A model generated the notes under the pieces. It saw only the letters and a program-made list of their open reading frames with translations, had not been told where the DNA came from and searched no databases. Source: Polychytrium aggregatum (Eukaryota; Chytridiomycota; Chytridiomycetes; Polychytriales). From it: a DNA stretch of 64,000 nt. Shown in pieces: positions 18,642 to 30,200 of the stretch. The stretch covers positions 372,001 to 436,000 of the forward strand of contig NW_026516206.1 of assembly GCF_025602895.1 (NCBI RefSeq), read 5' to 3'. Both the position numbers and the translations under genes were made by a program. Position 1 is the first letter of the stretch. The number at the start of each line of letters is the position of its first letter.

Positions 18642-20520
18642 TCAGTGGCGAAGCCGCTTGGCCGGATCCAGGCCCTGGATCGATGGGTCCTTGCCGTAGA
18701 GCCGCGCGTACATGCCGACGGACTGCTCGGCTGTCGGCGGCGCCTCTTCCGCAGAGTTGATAGCGGGCAGGACGTGGTCGTCCAGCTTGAGACCGTTCTG
18801 TAACATGGGTATCAGAAACCAGCGATAATGAGCGGCGGGTTTCGTTGGTTTGCCTTCCTGGTCTCGCTGGCCTCGCTGGCTTCGCTGGCCTCGTTGGTCC
18901 CACACACATGGCTGCGTCTTTGTTAGACACCGCATCGCCCTGGCGACCAAGTCCGTACCTGCTCGTAGATATCCGCAAGCGAGCGCCCGTGGCGTTCAGT
19001 GACGAGCTGTCGCAGCCACTTGATTTCCATCTCGTACTCTGGACGATCGCACAGTTCAGACAAGGTTCAGAGAAGGAGCCGGGTTAGGAAACAAAAAAAA
19101 TAAATAAAACAAAAAACTCAGGACTGCATAGCCCATGGACCAACCAAGCCAGCAATCAACCAAGCCAGCAATCAACCAAGCCAGCAATCAACCAAGCCAG
19201 CAATCAACCAAACCAGCAACGTCTCCTGGCCGCCACGAGCATGCCCGCCTCCGCTCCTCGACAAGTACCTCGCAGACGTCGCTCCAACAGCTCGGAGCGG
19301 GCAGTCATATCCTTGGCCGTTTGCATAAGCTGCTGCTCGCGCTGCTTCTTCTTGGCGCGGAAGCGAGCCGATGCAGCCGTGTTCCGCTGTCGCTTGTTGA
19401 GGGGTTCTGAGTTCTTGTCGAACGCCGAAGAAGCCTTGTCCGAGCTATCCTTGATAGGCGAGTCGAGTGCTGCGTTCTCCTCAGTGGGTGAGGGAGACTC
19501 GCTCTGGGAAGAATCGCCGCGCTTGGTCTCCAAGGGTGTCACGGCTGGCTTCTTGGTGGAGATCCTGAGCGGAGGGGTTACAGGAGCAGAGGAGGCAAGC
19601 GGTGCTGGAGAGCCGGTGGAGGCAGGGGTCGGTGCCGATGGCGGGTTCAAAAGCGACGACAGCGGACGTTTGTTGTTGGTGTTGACGAGGGGGGCAGGAG
19701 GCTCCTGGGGAGGCACGCTGGCGGGCTTGGACGCAATCGGCGCAATCTTTGGCAGGAGAGGAGCCTCCTTGGGAGCCAGGCGAGGTGGCGGCGGCGGGTG
19801 CGATGGAAGGGTGGGAACGGGAGACGTGTGGACGGGAACAGGGACAGGACCAGGAATAGGAATGTTGTGAAGAGGCCCGGGTCCGGGGTGCACCGACATG
19901 GGACCGACCGAGGGCGGCGGAAGCACCTGGGCAGCAAGGGTCGATGTCTGGGTGGAAAGCGACGCCTGTGTCGAGATGAGCGACTGCAGGATTTGGTTCT
20001 GCTGGGCGATTTGCTCGGCAATGAAGCGCTGCGAAATCTGTTGCTGGATCAGTTGCTGCTGAAGATACATATCGAGGACGGCCTGCGACTTTGGTGCATC
20101 CAGGCCCAGGGACGACGACGACGACGACGACGGGGACGGGCCCATGGGCTGCATCGGCATGTTGTGGATGGGGTTGAAGTTGGGCGTGGACGGGCCCGAG
20201 CTCACTTGGGGCGACGATTGGTAGCCAGCGAGGGCGGGGTAACCAGGTGGCTGCGGAGGCGACTGCAAGCTGCTGTTGCCGCCGCAGGAAGCAGCGTCCG
20301 ACGACGACGAGCCCTCGGGCTGGATGTCGCGCGCCCACGAGGCCAGATTCGCAGAGGAGAAGACATCGAGGCCGTCGATGCAAAAGTCGGCGGTCGACCA
20401 GAGGTCGAGCTCGGCCTGCAGGCTCTGGTCCTCGACGACCGAGGGCGACGGCTGGAGGGTCTCGGCGAGGTTGAGGTTGGTGATGTACCCAGAGTAGTTA
20501 TCGTTGGGGTTAAAGGCCAT
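18642..20520 (-). CDS. bZIP transcription factor of the CYS-3/MetR/Zip1 type
   Basis: Three exons: 19269-20520, 18959-19038 and 18642-18797, giving 495 aa with phases 1 and 0. Residues 1-370 are low-complexity activation-type sequence: Gln-rich, Pro/Ser-rich, with an acidic N-terminus. The basic region at about 375-388 is NKRQRNTAASARFR. The zipper continues across intron 1 as ELLERRL, then YEMEIKWLRQLVTERHG. This basic region and the ExEIKWLRxLV heptads are typical of CYS-3, MetR and S. pombe Zip1, activators of sulfur assimilation and cadmium response. A minus-strand TATA-like sequence lies about 250 bp upstream (near 20770), and I see no upstream ATG in the roughly 220-nt leader. A MET30/SCON-2-type gene, the known negative regulator of this class, lies downstream on the same strand. 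Confidence 0.85.
19145..19208 (+). repeat. 16-bp tandem repeat, 4 copies, in bZIP intron 1
   Basis: Four perfect copies of CAAGCCAGCAATCAAC plus a degenerate fifth, within the 230-bp intron that splits the leucine zipper. Confidence 0.9.
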
Positions 20521-22043
20521 GGTTGGCGAGGCGAGAGTGGGGTGCGATGTAGGGAATAGAGGGGGTGTGCCGGGGAAGGGGGGAATATGGTGATCGAGTT
20601 CGAGTTGGGTGACGAAGGGGATCGATGAGAGGCTATCGCTCCTCGGGATGACGCTGAGGGGGATGGGAAGCCTGGCAGGCGTTGTCGCCGACAGTCAGGA
20701 CGAGGAGGGCGAGGGGCAGCGTGCAGCGCAGACGGGCCGGATGTGCAGGCGACAGGCGATGCTCAGAATATATAAGCAGCGAAAAGCTTGCTTTGCGGCA
20801 ACGGTCGGGCGAGTCAGCAGCGCAACAGCCGAAGATGGCGGGGAAGGCAGCAAAGATTTGAAATGAAGGCCGACGGAGGCGACGCTGCTGGTTATAAAGC
20901 GCCGCGGCTGTGTGTGTGTGGGCGTGGGCGTGTGTGTGTGGCCCGTGTGTGTGTGGCGGGCCACGGGTGCTCTCGGTGCGCTCTCGGTGCGCTCTCGGTG
21001 CGCTCTCGGCGTGTGGTGGTGCTCTCTGACTGTGCGTGGCAGCGGTCTCGAGCCTTCTCGGGGCCTTCTCGCCGTGCCGATGCTGGGAGGGATGGGTGGG
21101 CAAGCCCGCGCCCGCCCGGACACGTTGCCCGTGCAACCCGAATGGCCCAATCGCAACAAGGCGATGTCGTCACCGCCGGCCCAGTCCCGCTGCCTGCTGG
21201 CACTGCCGTTGTCTCTGTGCCGCTGCTTCTGTTGCCTCTGTTGCTGCGTATTGTTGCGTATTGTTGCGTATTGTTGCCGTCACTGCTTGTTTTCGTTACC
21301 AGCGACAGCGTTGGATCCGCTCGTCTGGTCCTGGCCAGAGCCGGTCTGGAGACTGGCTCGCTGCCCTCCCAGTCGTCTGCCGTCTCTGCAGCTCATCCAC
21401 AGCTCGCCCGCTGCTGGCCTTGCTCGTCGCTGTCTCTCGCCCACCAGGCATATGCTGGCAGCGCCGCCGACCGAAGGCGTGGCTGTCTCGTCCTTGCCCA
21501 TTTCTTCCCATCGCTGCTCGTCGCTGCTCGTCGCTGCTTGTTGCTGCCCCACAAGACCAGTTTTTCCCTCCACCCCGATCGCTCCGATCGCTGACTGGTT
21601 CCGCGCCCACGCGCTCCATGCGCACCGGTCGTCATGACCGACACCCTTAGACACCGCGCGCCGCTGTCACCCTGGCTGTCCTTGTCGCCCACGGTCGTCT
21701 CAGTGTCGGTGGGGCTTCTCGGTCTTGGTCTCGGTGTCGGTGGGGCTTCTCGGTCCCGGTCTCGGTCTCGGTCTTGTCTGCCCTGGTTCCGTTTGGTGGG
21801 CGATGGATGGATGAACAGATGAACAGATGGATGGGTGGATGGGAGGCATTCTCCAGCTGGAACATGGGGCCCTCCTGCTTCAGTCGTCGCATCCAGCGAT
21901 AGCACAGCACCACAACCGCCGCCACCTCCAATCGACTTGTGGATCTGTGATGGCCATGACTCTATTCGGCTCAGCAACCGCCTCGCGCTCATGGCTCGCC
22001 ATCCCATGAGGACCCTCCGGGCACGCCCAGGACGCTTGTGGCT
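20521..22043. other. bZIP upstream region and VPS13 3' flank, rich in short repeats
   Basis: No gene that I can support. It holds the probable bZIP promoter (TATA-like near 20770, minus strand). It also holds GT-rich and GTGCGCTCTCG repeats (20900-21015), a three-fold CGTATTGTTG repeat (about 21246-21280), and GGTCTCGGTGTCGG-like repeats (21700-21780). Antisense open frames over these repeats are probably composition artefacts. Confidence 0.5.
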
Positions 22044-25000
22044 TCAATCCAAGGGCCGGTTGAGGTCGATGTGGACTGCAAATGCGTCCTCGATGCGCTT
22101 GCAATACCACTGGTAAAGATGAAGCGAGTGCGTCAGCGACCCAGTCTTGGGACTCATCCGCAGACATGGCGATTCGCCCGCTTCCATCGCACGAGCCCCC
22201 CCCCCATGCGTTTTCCTCTTCCACTTCCTTTCCCTCGCCACTCCATGTCCTGTCCACGCCATGGCTTGGGCTCGGACAATGTCCGGCATATTGCCATCAC
22301 CCTGCATGCGCTCGGGTCTCACCTGGGCACTCGCGGGATCCGAGCATGGCACAATCCGAGAGCTCGCCTGTCCTTGGCGAGCGGCCTTGATCAACGAAAC
22401 CGAATTGCCCTCGACGCGGACCAGCTGGAGGTCTGCGATGTCAAGGATACATCGTCACCGGATCCTGTACGTTAGTCCGACGACCCATGGAGCGTTTTGG
22501 CATACATGATTGTCCCGTCCCAGCCACTCTCGTCGTACCTTCGAAGGGAATCTCCCATTCGACCTTGAGACGCTTGATTCGGACCATCAGCACCCGAGCA
22601 TCCGTCACGATCGATACAAGGTCCTCGGTGCGAAGCTCTGTTTGATGTCGAGGCAGAGCCAGCCAGTCCACGAGTCAGACGGCCGTCGGTTGGCCGCTCA
22701 GAACGGACACTCGCCACCCCGACACTCACACGATGGCATGCATGCAGAACTCACCGATGTGGGCAATGTACTCCTCTTTGAAGTAGCGGCCATTTTCGAG
22801 CTCCTTGATCCAGCTGAGTCCGATGCTTTCGCGTGGATCGTAGGGCTGGTTGTCATTTGGAGCGGCATCAGTTTCCGAATGCCCCCAAGAACGACTCGCT
22901 ACACCGCTGGTTCACAACCGCCACAACAAGCATCGAAGCCCAGCCGTTTGGCCTGGGAATCATCGTGCCTACCTTCAGGATTCTGTCTTTGCCAATAAGT
23001 CGCGGCAGCCTCTGGCGCTCCAGTTCTGTTTCGGAAGTGGCCGTGTTCTTGATGCCTGGAGAACATGCGGTAGGATTGCCTCAGTTGGAGCTGATGCATG
23101 TGCATATATCACCACGATACTCCTGCCATGCTCGTGCTACGCTCCTGATATGCCCATGTCATGCTCATGTCGTGCTCATGCCGTGTCCGACCAGCTACTG
23201 ACCTTGGCTAACATCACTGAGGAGATCAAATGCTCCAACCACCGGCTTGGTTACAACACTATGAGACAATTCGCAATGCCAAGTTACAAGCGCGCCTTTC
23301 GACCCGTGCGAATCAACTGGCATTGCACAGCAGGGCACCCTCCCATCCTTCTGCCTCGGGCGAAACGACTCGATCGTCCCTCGCACTTACCCCACGAGAC
23401 CAACACCGAGCCCCATGAAAAAACCACCGACACCGCTCTTCTCGGCCCCTTCGAGAGGCTTGGACTGGAGATGACAAGAACAGTAAATCAATTGGCGCAC
23501 GCCGTCATCACCGAGCCACAGTCACAGGAAACTGAGTCATGGGAAGGTGCATTCATACGATTCGACACTATCATCGCCACTCCGACTTACCACGACACCT
23601 GTCACGCCGCTGACGACGCTTGACGCCAGCGACAAAGCACCCGTTGAAATGCCGCTGACGGCATGCTTGGGTCGATTTCTGTAAGCGTGCATGTGAGTCA
23701 GGGCTGTCAGCTTGCCGCCCAGTGCACAAGTGTCGGCAGAAACGGGGACGGCAGGGGTGGCAGGGACAGAACGACAGAGATTCATCCACACCGCTGCTTT
23801 CAATCTCCCTCGATTCATCCCGCTGGCTGGAGGCAATTGGCAGCTACCTGGCGTGATGGATTCGACGACGAGCTTGGAACTGATTGCGACGGATGATGCG
23901 ACGAGTCAGTACCGTCGTCGAAGCGCAATATCTCCCACCGAACTTGCCGAATACTGTCTCGCACAAACATTGCGAAACATACCTCTTCATCAAGAGTGAT
24001 CCTGGCAATGCCTGGGCATTGGATGCCGAGAGTGAAGTCGCAATACACGGATCAGTCGAGTGCCTCGCCATCCAGCCGGCAAAGCTGCTCGCATCGCAAT
24101 CTGGCAAAACCAAAGACTCACCCTTGCTGACACTTCCAGTAACTCTGGATACGGTATCTGAGAGACCATACACGGTCTTCTTGACTAAGCTTGCGGTGCC
24201 CTAGAGTAGCAAGTGTCGAAATGGGCCCCGGCATCGCCACATCGCCACTTCTGGTGAGCCACAAATCACGGTAACGCCGAGTTGCGGCCTGCGGCATCAA
24301 GGGGTCATCGCCACCAGTACGCTAATTGGATTCTTACCTTTGCAAAGTTGATTCCGAGGTCCTGTGGTCGAGTGATTTCAAAGCCCTGCAGCGGCTCGTA
24401 GAACATGTCCGAGACGCCCGAACTCACATTGTTGAACAGGCCGATCGGGTTTCCAAGGAAATCTGCCGAGCCCAGCGCGGTTCGCCAGAGCTGTCATTCC
24501 AATCCCAGGTTAGCCAGGATAGGCGTTCCTCGTCCTCTTTGACATGACAAACGCACCACGATGACCCTCACTTCAATACTCGCACGCAGCTTGCTACAAA
24601 ATACGTACCTGCCCAACAGCCTCCTCGGTATAGAAGCGGACGATCAGGTCGACAAGCTGGGAGGGCGTCACGATCGGGTGGGATAGCTCCAGGGCCTATA
24701 GCGTCATGTAGCAGTGTGTGAGTTTTGGATTCACAAGGGGCCCTCTCTGATAAACAGCTCCACAGGCGTGCTGCGGTTCCCCACAGCGCCTCGATCGAGC
24801 AACCTACATTGAATTGCCAAGGAGCGTCCTGTGGATGCCACGATAGATGATCGTGCAGCACCAAGTCACAACAATCGGATTAGCAGACTCATACAGAACG
24901 AGCAGGCGAGCCTCGGCAGCGAGCGAGGGCGAGGCCATGTCGCAAATATATCAAATAACATCGGTTCTACGTACATGCCAGTTGGCGATATAGGTCGTCA

Positions 25001-25690
25001 GAACATCGATCATAAAGGTAAGCACGCCTCCAGACTTGATTCTGTTGTAAGGAGAGTCAGACGTAGCGCATAAGCACCAGGGAGCCTGGAAATGATGATG
25101 GCGAGGTAGCGGCGCGCCTGATCCCATTCCGACAGGACCCCGTCCATATCATCTTCATGCAATACCCGAGCCAACAAATAGCGGCAGAGGCAAGGACAAC
25201 CAGGGCGGAGAGCCAGATTGGGCAGGACTACTTACACAGGCTCCTCGCGGTTGACCGCCTGGGTGCGTGAGAACGAAATATTGATTTTGATCGGCTGCAG
25301 CAAAAACTTCTCAAAGTACATTCTTGTATCGTCGTCCGCAAGCGTGGATTTGGGGAGCTCGAGCGTGGTGTCAAAGACTTGATCGACGCTGGAGAGCACA
25401 GCCATAGCGATGGAGGTTAGGGCCGTTCCTGAAGCCACCACGACAGACGGTCGGCAAGTTGCGCTGGTGGCAGTGGCAGTGGCAGTGGCAGTGGCAGTGG
25501 CAGTGGCAGTGGCAGTGGCAAGGCGTTCGCCCGAGATCCGGGGCGCAGATGCACGCGACTGTACCTCAGCGCAGGGACATCCCAGCCGGCCACCTGGAAC
25601 TTGGAGAACTCTACGATTGCATAGAGAATGTCCTCGTCGGCCTCAAACGAAAACTCTTGAAGCAAGATGCTGAACCAGTTGTAGTATTCC
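22044..25690 (-). pseudogene. VPS13: VPS13, C-terminal exon block (downstream of the B1 insertion)
   Basis: Multiple short exons encode the conserved C-terminus. In order these include YYNWFSILLQEFSFEADED; MYFEKFLLQPIKINISF; TPSQLVDLIVRFYTEEAVGQ; the ADFLGNPIGLFNNVSSGVSD block; LVKKTVYGLSDTVSRVTGS; GVGGFFMGLGVGLVG; VVTKPVVGAFDLLSDVSQ; the PYDPRESIGLSWIKE block; VLMVRIKRLKVEWEIPF; and a last exon at 22044-22109 ending HIDLNRPLD. These are the VPS13 C-terminal and PH-like regions. VPS13 is a bridge-like lipid-transfer protein at membrane contact sites. Every exon I checked has intact frame and splice sites. The block is cut from the rest of the gene by retrotransposon B1, 10-15 nt inside an exon. 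Confidence 0.88.
25467..25520 (+). repeat. 6-bp tandem repeat, 9 copies, against a VPS13 3' splice site
   Basis: Nine perfect GTGGCA units, which read TGCCAC on the coding (minus) strand. The repeat ends three bases before the intron's AG, so it fills the place of the polypyrimidine tract. Confidence 0.9.
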
Positions 25691-26109
25691 TGTGATGACC
25701 AGCATCACAACGGACCAATGAGATTGTCCCGCATGCTCTCGCCCTCCGCACCAATCATGAGTCCCCACGTGTTTGTTTGCCCCCATGCATGAGCACGCGC
25801 CGTTGCCACCCGCGTCTACTGGTTTCCTGCCTCCCCCACCGCTCGGCACATGTCCCCGGGCTGTGCCAAGCCTCTCTCGCTTGCACACCAGCCACTCTCG
25901 CACCCCCTTCTCGCTTCTCTGTGATGCTCCACCCTTCTCGCCCACTTTTGCCCCTCGACCTTCTCCCGGTCTATAAATAGCCCTGCATGTCTGAGCCTAT
26001 GTTGAACACCAGTTCGAACAAAACTTGTTCTTTGGTGTTCGGGGCTAAAAGCTAATAAAGCTCATACCAAGCACTTGGTCTTCGTCCTTGCGCTTGTTCA
26101 CTCCTTACA
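25691..26109 (+). repeat. 5' LTR of B1
   Basis: 419 bp, starting TGTGATG and ending CTTACA. It opens with a 7-bp inverted repeat (TGTGATG/CATCACA). A TATA box TATAAATA lies at 25972-25979 and a polyadenylation-like AATAAA near 26053. Confidence 0.95.
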
Positions 26110-26121
26110 CTTTGTTCGAAC
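26012..26121 (+). promoter_or_regulatory. Predicted self-priming pair (RNA 5' end and primer-binding site) of B1
   Basis: GTTCGAACAAA at 26012-26022, 40 nt after the start of the TATA box, is an exact reverse complement of TTTGTTCGAAC at 26111-26121, one base beyond the LTR. No sequence starting TGG, as a tRNA primer would need, follows the LTR. This is the Tf1 arrangement, where the first 11 nt of the element's own RNA prime reverse transcription. Confidence 0.75.
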
Positions 26122-26286
26122 TCTCTTCTACTGATACCACCTGCTTGGTATCTTCCGCTCCTAGCCCCGCCCCTTTCCTAGTCCTGTCCGAACCTCAAGC
26201 ACACTTGTGTCTGAGCCCTCTTCGCTCTCCTGTTCTTGAACCTCCTCGCTTTTTTTTTTTTTCCCAGTCCCAGTCCCAGTCCCGCC

Positions 26287-27264
26287 ATGGATCCTGCCCT
26301 CGTGGACCGCCTCCGTGCCTTGGAGGCCGAGCTCGCCGAGCTCCGGACAGCTCGCGATGCTCCTGCCGCTGGGTACAGCGTGCAGATGCCGGACCGTTAC
26401 GACGGTAACCGGCAAGGGTTCCGGGCATTCGTAAATCAGTGCAAACTGTATATACGAATGCAGCCCCACCGGTTCCCTGCTGACCCGATTAAGGTCGGAT
26501 TCGTCATTAGTCTGCTCACTGGACCGGCTCTCCAGTGGGCGACTCCGATGCTTGAGATGGGTGATCCCCGACTCAACTCTTTTGGCGATTTCCTAGAACG
26601 CTTTTCCAAAGTGTTTGACGACCCTGATCGGGCCAGGACTGCCGAGTCAGTGATCACCACACTGTCTCAGGGCAACCGCCCGTGCGCAGTCTATGCATCC
26701 GAGTTCCTTCGTATTGCCGCCGATACGACTTGGAACGACGGTGCAAAGATCTCGTTCTTCCGACTTGGCTTGTCGGATGATGTCAGAGACGAACTTTCGC
26801 GAGTTCGCCCTCTGCCACGAGATCTGGAGGAGTACATCGAGCTTTGTAACGAGCTCGATGCACGAATCCGCGAGCGCCGTCAAGAGCGCCGAAGCACGCC
26901 TGCCCGCTACCGGTCTTCCCAGTTCGCCTTTGGTTCCGCCTCCGCTGCCGTTCCCGCCATCGCTCCCGCGTCCGTCCTCGCTCCGCCGCACCCCTCCTAC
27001 ATTGTTTCCGAGCCCATGCAAGTGGACTCTGCCGTCTCTGGACCCCTGACCGCCGAGGAGAAACAACGCCGCCGCCGCTTTGGACTCTGCCTGTACTGTG
27101 GCAAGAAGGGCCACTTGGTACGAAACTGCCCCGTCAAGTTTGGATCTACCAGAGCTACCGGACCGCCCCCTGGACCTCCCGGCCCGAGGATCATCCGCAC
27201 CATCGTTTACGAAGATGGAGAAGTGCAAGACTTCAGTTCGGGAAACGACCAGGCCCGGTTCTAA
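26287..27264 (+). CDS. gag: Gag protein of B1
   Basis: 325 aa, starting MDPALVDRLRALEAEL in a good Kozak context (cccgccATGG). A coiled N-terminus is followed by a retrotransposon gag (capsid) domain at about 40-210, including the pattern LLTGPALQWATPMLE. A CCHC zinc knuckle C-x2-C-x4-H-x4-C (CLYCGKKGHLVRNC) lies at about 268-281. The last codons contain the slippery heptamer GGGAAAC. The protein forms the virus-like particle and packages element RNA. It differs from the B2 copy by Ser instead of Pro in the PAIAPA linker. Confidence 0.93.
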   Translation: MDPALVDRLRALEAELAELRTARDAPAAGYSVQMPDRYDGNRQGFRAFVNQCKLYIRMQPHRFPADPIKVGFVISLLTGPALQWATPMLEMGDPRLNSFGDFLERFSKVFDDPDRARTAESVITTLSQGNRPCAVYASEFLRIAADTTWNDGAKISFFRLGLSDDVRDELSRVRPLPRDLEEYIELCNELDARIRERRQERRSTPARYRSSQFAFGSASAAVPAIAPASVLAPPHPSYIVSEPMQVDSAVSGPLTAEEKQRRRRFGLCLYCGKKGHLVRNCPVKFGSTRATGPPPGPPGPRIIRTIVYEDGEVQDFSSGNDQARF

Positions 27265-27282
27265 GTGAAGGCCTTGAACCGG
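27240..27282 (+). promoter_or_regulatory. -1 ribosomal frameshift signal of B1
   Basis: Heptamer G_GGA_AAC at 27240-27246 in the correct gag phase. After an 8-nt spacer comes a stem CCGGTTC (27255-27261) / GAACCGG (27276-27282), which can be extended inside by AAG/CTT. The gag stop TAA at 27262-27264 lies next to the stem. The -1 frame runs open from the heptamer into pol. Confidence 0.85.
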
Positions 27283-30200
27283 AGCCGTGCCCACCGCCTT
27301 CCGAAAGTGAAGACATTGGTAAGGTGCCTTTGGTAAGTACTGGGGAAGCAGTGATGTGCGGACAGCTTCGCCTTGCCTCTGGACCGGCGGACACTCTCAG
27401 CTCTGGCATAGTACCCGTGGCACCTCTGGTGTCACTGGGAACTGCACCTCATCCACAGGTGCAAATACCTGAGCTGTCCTGCCAACCCTCGGCAAAGTTA
27501 ACTGTCTGTGCTAGCCGCAACCCTGGTGCCGAAGCTGGTACCGAACCAAAGTCTTGTGTTTCGTCTGTTCGTCGTTGCTCGTTGGTTGTTCCCGTCGCTG
27601 TTCGTCTTCCTTCTGGTGATTCTCTGTCGTGCGAAGGACTTGTCGATTCTGGTGCCTCTGGCAACTTTATCGACGAGGACTTTGTTGCTCGACACTCTGT
27701 CCCCACCTGCTCCAAGGCTTCGCCCTTGGCAGTGGAAGGCGTGGATGGTAAGCCGCTGTCGTCTGGCCCCATCCTCCGCGAGACTGCTCCACTCGAGGTG
27801 ATTCTCGGGGACGTCTCGCAACGCCTTCGGTTCGATGTGATCAGGTCTCCACATCAACCACTTATCCTTGGCTTTCCTTGGTTGCGCACCGCCGAGCCCA
27901 AGATTGTCTGGTCTCGCGGTCTTCTTTGTCTCCCTCCTTCTGTTGATTCCGACCCCTCTCCATGCACTACTTCTCTTTCGTCTTGCTCCACTTCCTCCAA
28001 TGTCACTCCCCTTCTTGATGATTCCACTCCTTTGATTGATCTAAGCTCCTCTCCTACGCTCCCACCTTCGTCTTCCCCTTCTTGTCTTGTTCCTCCCGAA
28101 CCCCTTCGCTCTTCCCAAACCCCTTCTTCTGTTGTCAGTTCTCTTTCCCTCCTTGATGTACCTCCTCCTGTTGTTTGTTCTTCGGACATTGTTCAGAATA
28201 AAGTAACCGTCGAACATTATTCTGACCTTGTCCACGCCCCTCCTCTCAGCTCGGACGCTCCTCTCCGCGTCTGCAGCATTGATTACCGCTCGATGCGCGA
28301 GTCTTTGGATGCATGCAGGCATGGAACGCAACCCCTGACCATCTTTCAGGTCCATGTCCTGCCCACTGACGAGCCGAGCACTGCGACTGTCGAAGTGCCT
28401 GCGGAGTACAAGGACTTCCTGTCTGTTTTCTCTAAACAGGAAGCTGACTCCTTGCCTCCGCATCGCCCTTATGACTGCCCCATTGACTTGGAGCCGGGCA
28501 AGTCGCCAAAGTTCGGGCCTCTGTACTCACTGTCCGAGCCCGAACTTCACGCTCTGCGTGACTATCTCGACGAGAATCTTGCCAAGGGATTCGTTCGTCC
28601 TTCGTCGTCCCCAGCAGGCTCACCAATCCTCTTCGTCAAGAAGAAGGACGGCTCACTTCGTCTTTGCGTTGACTACCGCGCACTGAACGGTATCACGGTA
28701 AAGAACCGTTACCCTTTACCGCTGATCGGCGAGCTGCTGGACCGACTTCGAGGCGCGAAGGTGTTCACTAAGCTGGACCTTCGTGGAGCCTACAATCTGC
28801 TGCGCATCCGCTCCGGGGACGAGTGGAAGACAGCTTTCCGTACTCGATATGGGCACTTCGAGTACTTGGTGATGCCCTTTGGGCTCACCAACGCGCCAGC
28901 GACGTTCCAGCACTTCATCAACGACGTCCTGCGCACCGAGTTGGACCAGTTCGCAATTGCGTATCTTGACGATATCTTGATCTACAGTGCTGATCCGTCG
29001 CAGCATGTAGAGCACGTCAAGCAGGTCCTCTCGAAGCTCCGAGCTGCAAAGCTGTATTGCAAGCTGGAGAAGTGCGAGTTCTCCAAAACCTCGGTCTCGT
29101 TCCTTGGTTTCATGGTCTCGCCCGAGGGCATCGGTATGGAGCGATCCAAGCTCTCTGCGATCTTGGATTGGCCCATACCGCGCAACATCTCGGATCTTCG
29201 ATCCTTTGTCGGGTTTGCGAACTTCTATCGACGCTTCATCGATGGATACGCAAAGATCGCGGGGCCCATGACTCGGCTCTTCCGGAAGACGCATGGCTTC
29301 CAGTGGTCCCGCGAAGCCGATAAAGCATTCAGATCCTTGAAGGATGCCTTCGTTTCGGAGCCCGTTCTGGTGCATCCGGACCCATCCAAGCCGTTCGTCG
29401 TAGAGTCAGATGCGTCGGACTTTGCGCTTGGATGCGTGCTCTCCCAGCGGGGTGCTGATGATCGCCTTCATCCTTGCTCGTTCCATTCGCGGACACTCTC
29501 GAATGCTGAACGTAACTACAGCATATACGAGAAAGAGCTGTTGGCGATCAAGGAGGCTTTCGAGGCGTGGCGACACTACCTCGAAGGCGCCCAGCATCCC
29601 GTTGCCGTTCTGACCGATCACAAGAACTTGGAGTACCTGGCAACGGCTCGCATCCTAAACCAGCGTCATGCACGGTGGTCCCAGTTCTTGTCTCGGTTCG
29701 ACATCCGCATCCAGTACCGTCCTGGTGCGAGGAACGGCAAGGCCGATGCCCTGTCTCGTCGCTCGGACTACATCCCTTCGTCGGCCTCCGTGTCGAGGGA
29801 TCCGCCTCTGCTTCTCGATCCTGCCGCGGTGATACGCGTGCTCCGAAGCAGAGACGCCCGCTCTTCGGTTGCAAGTCGCAGTGACCCTGTGGATTTGCTG
29901 CAGCTCATAGCCGAAGAGCAGGCTCGGGATCCCGGTCTAGACAAATACCGTCGTGACCCGAAGTTCGTCTGGAATGGCCAGTACCTCACCTTCCAGAACA
30001 GGATTGTGGTCCCAGAGTCGTGCCGAGTTCCGGCGCTCAAGTCGTGCCATGACCCAGTCGCTGTGGGTCATCCAGGCATCCGACGGACTCTGGCTCTGGT
30101 ATCGCGACAGTTTTGGTGGCAAACCTATCGGAAAGATGTCAAAGAGTACGTCTCGACGTGCGACACCTGTGCACGCTCGAAAGCTCCGCGACACAAGCCG

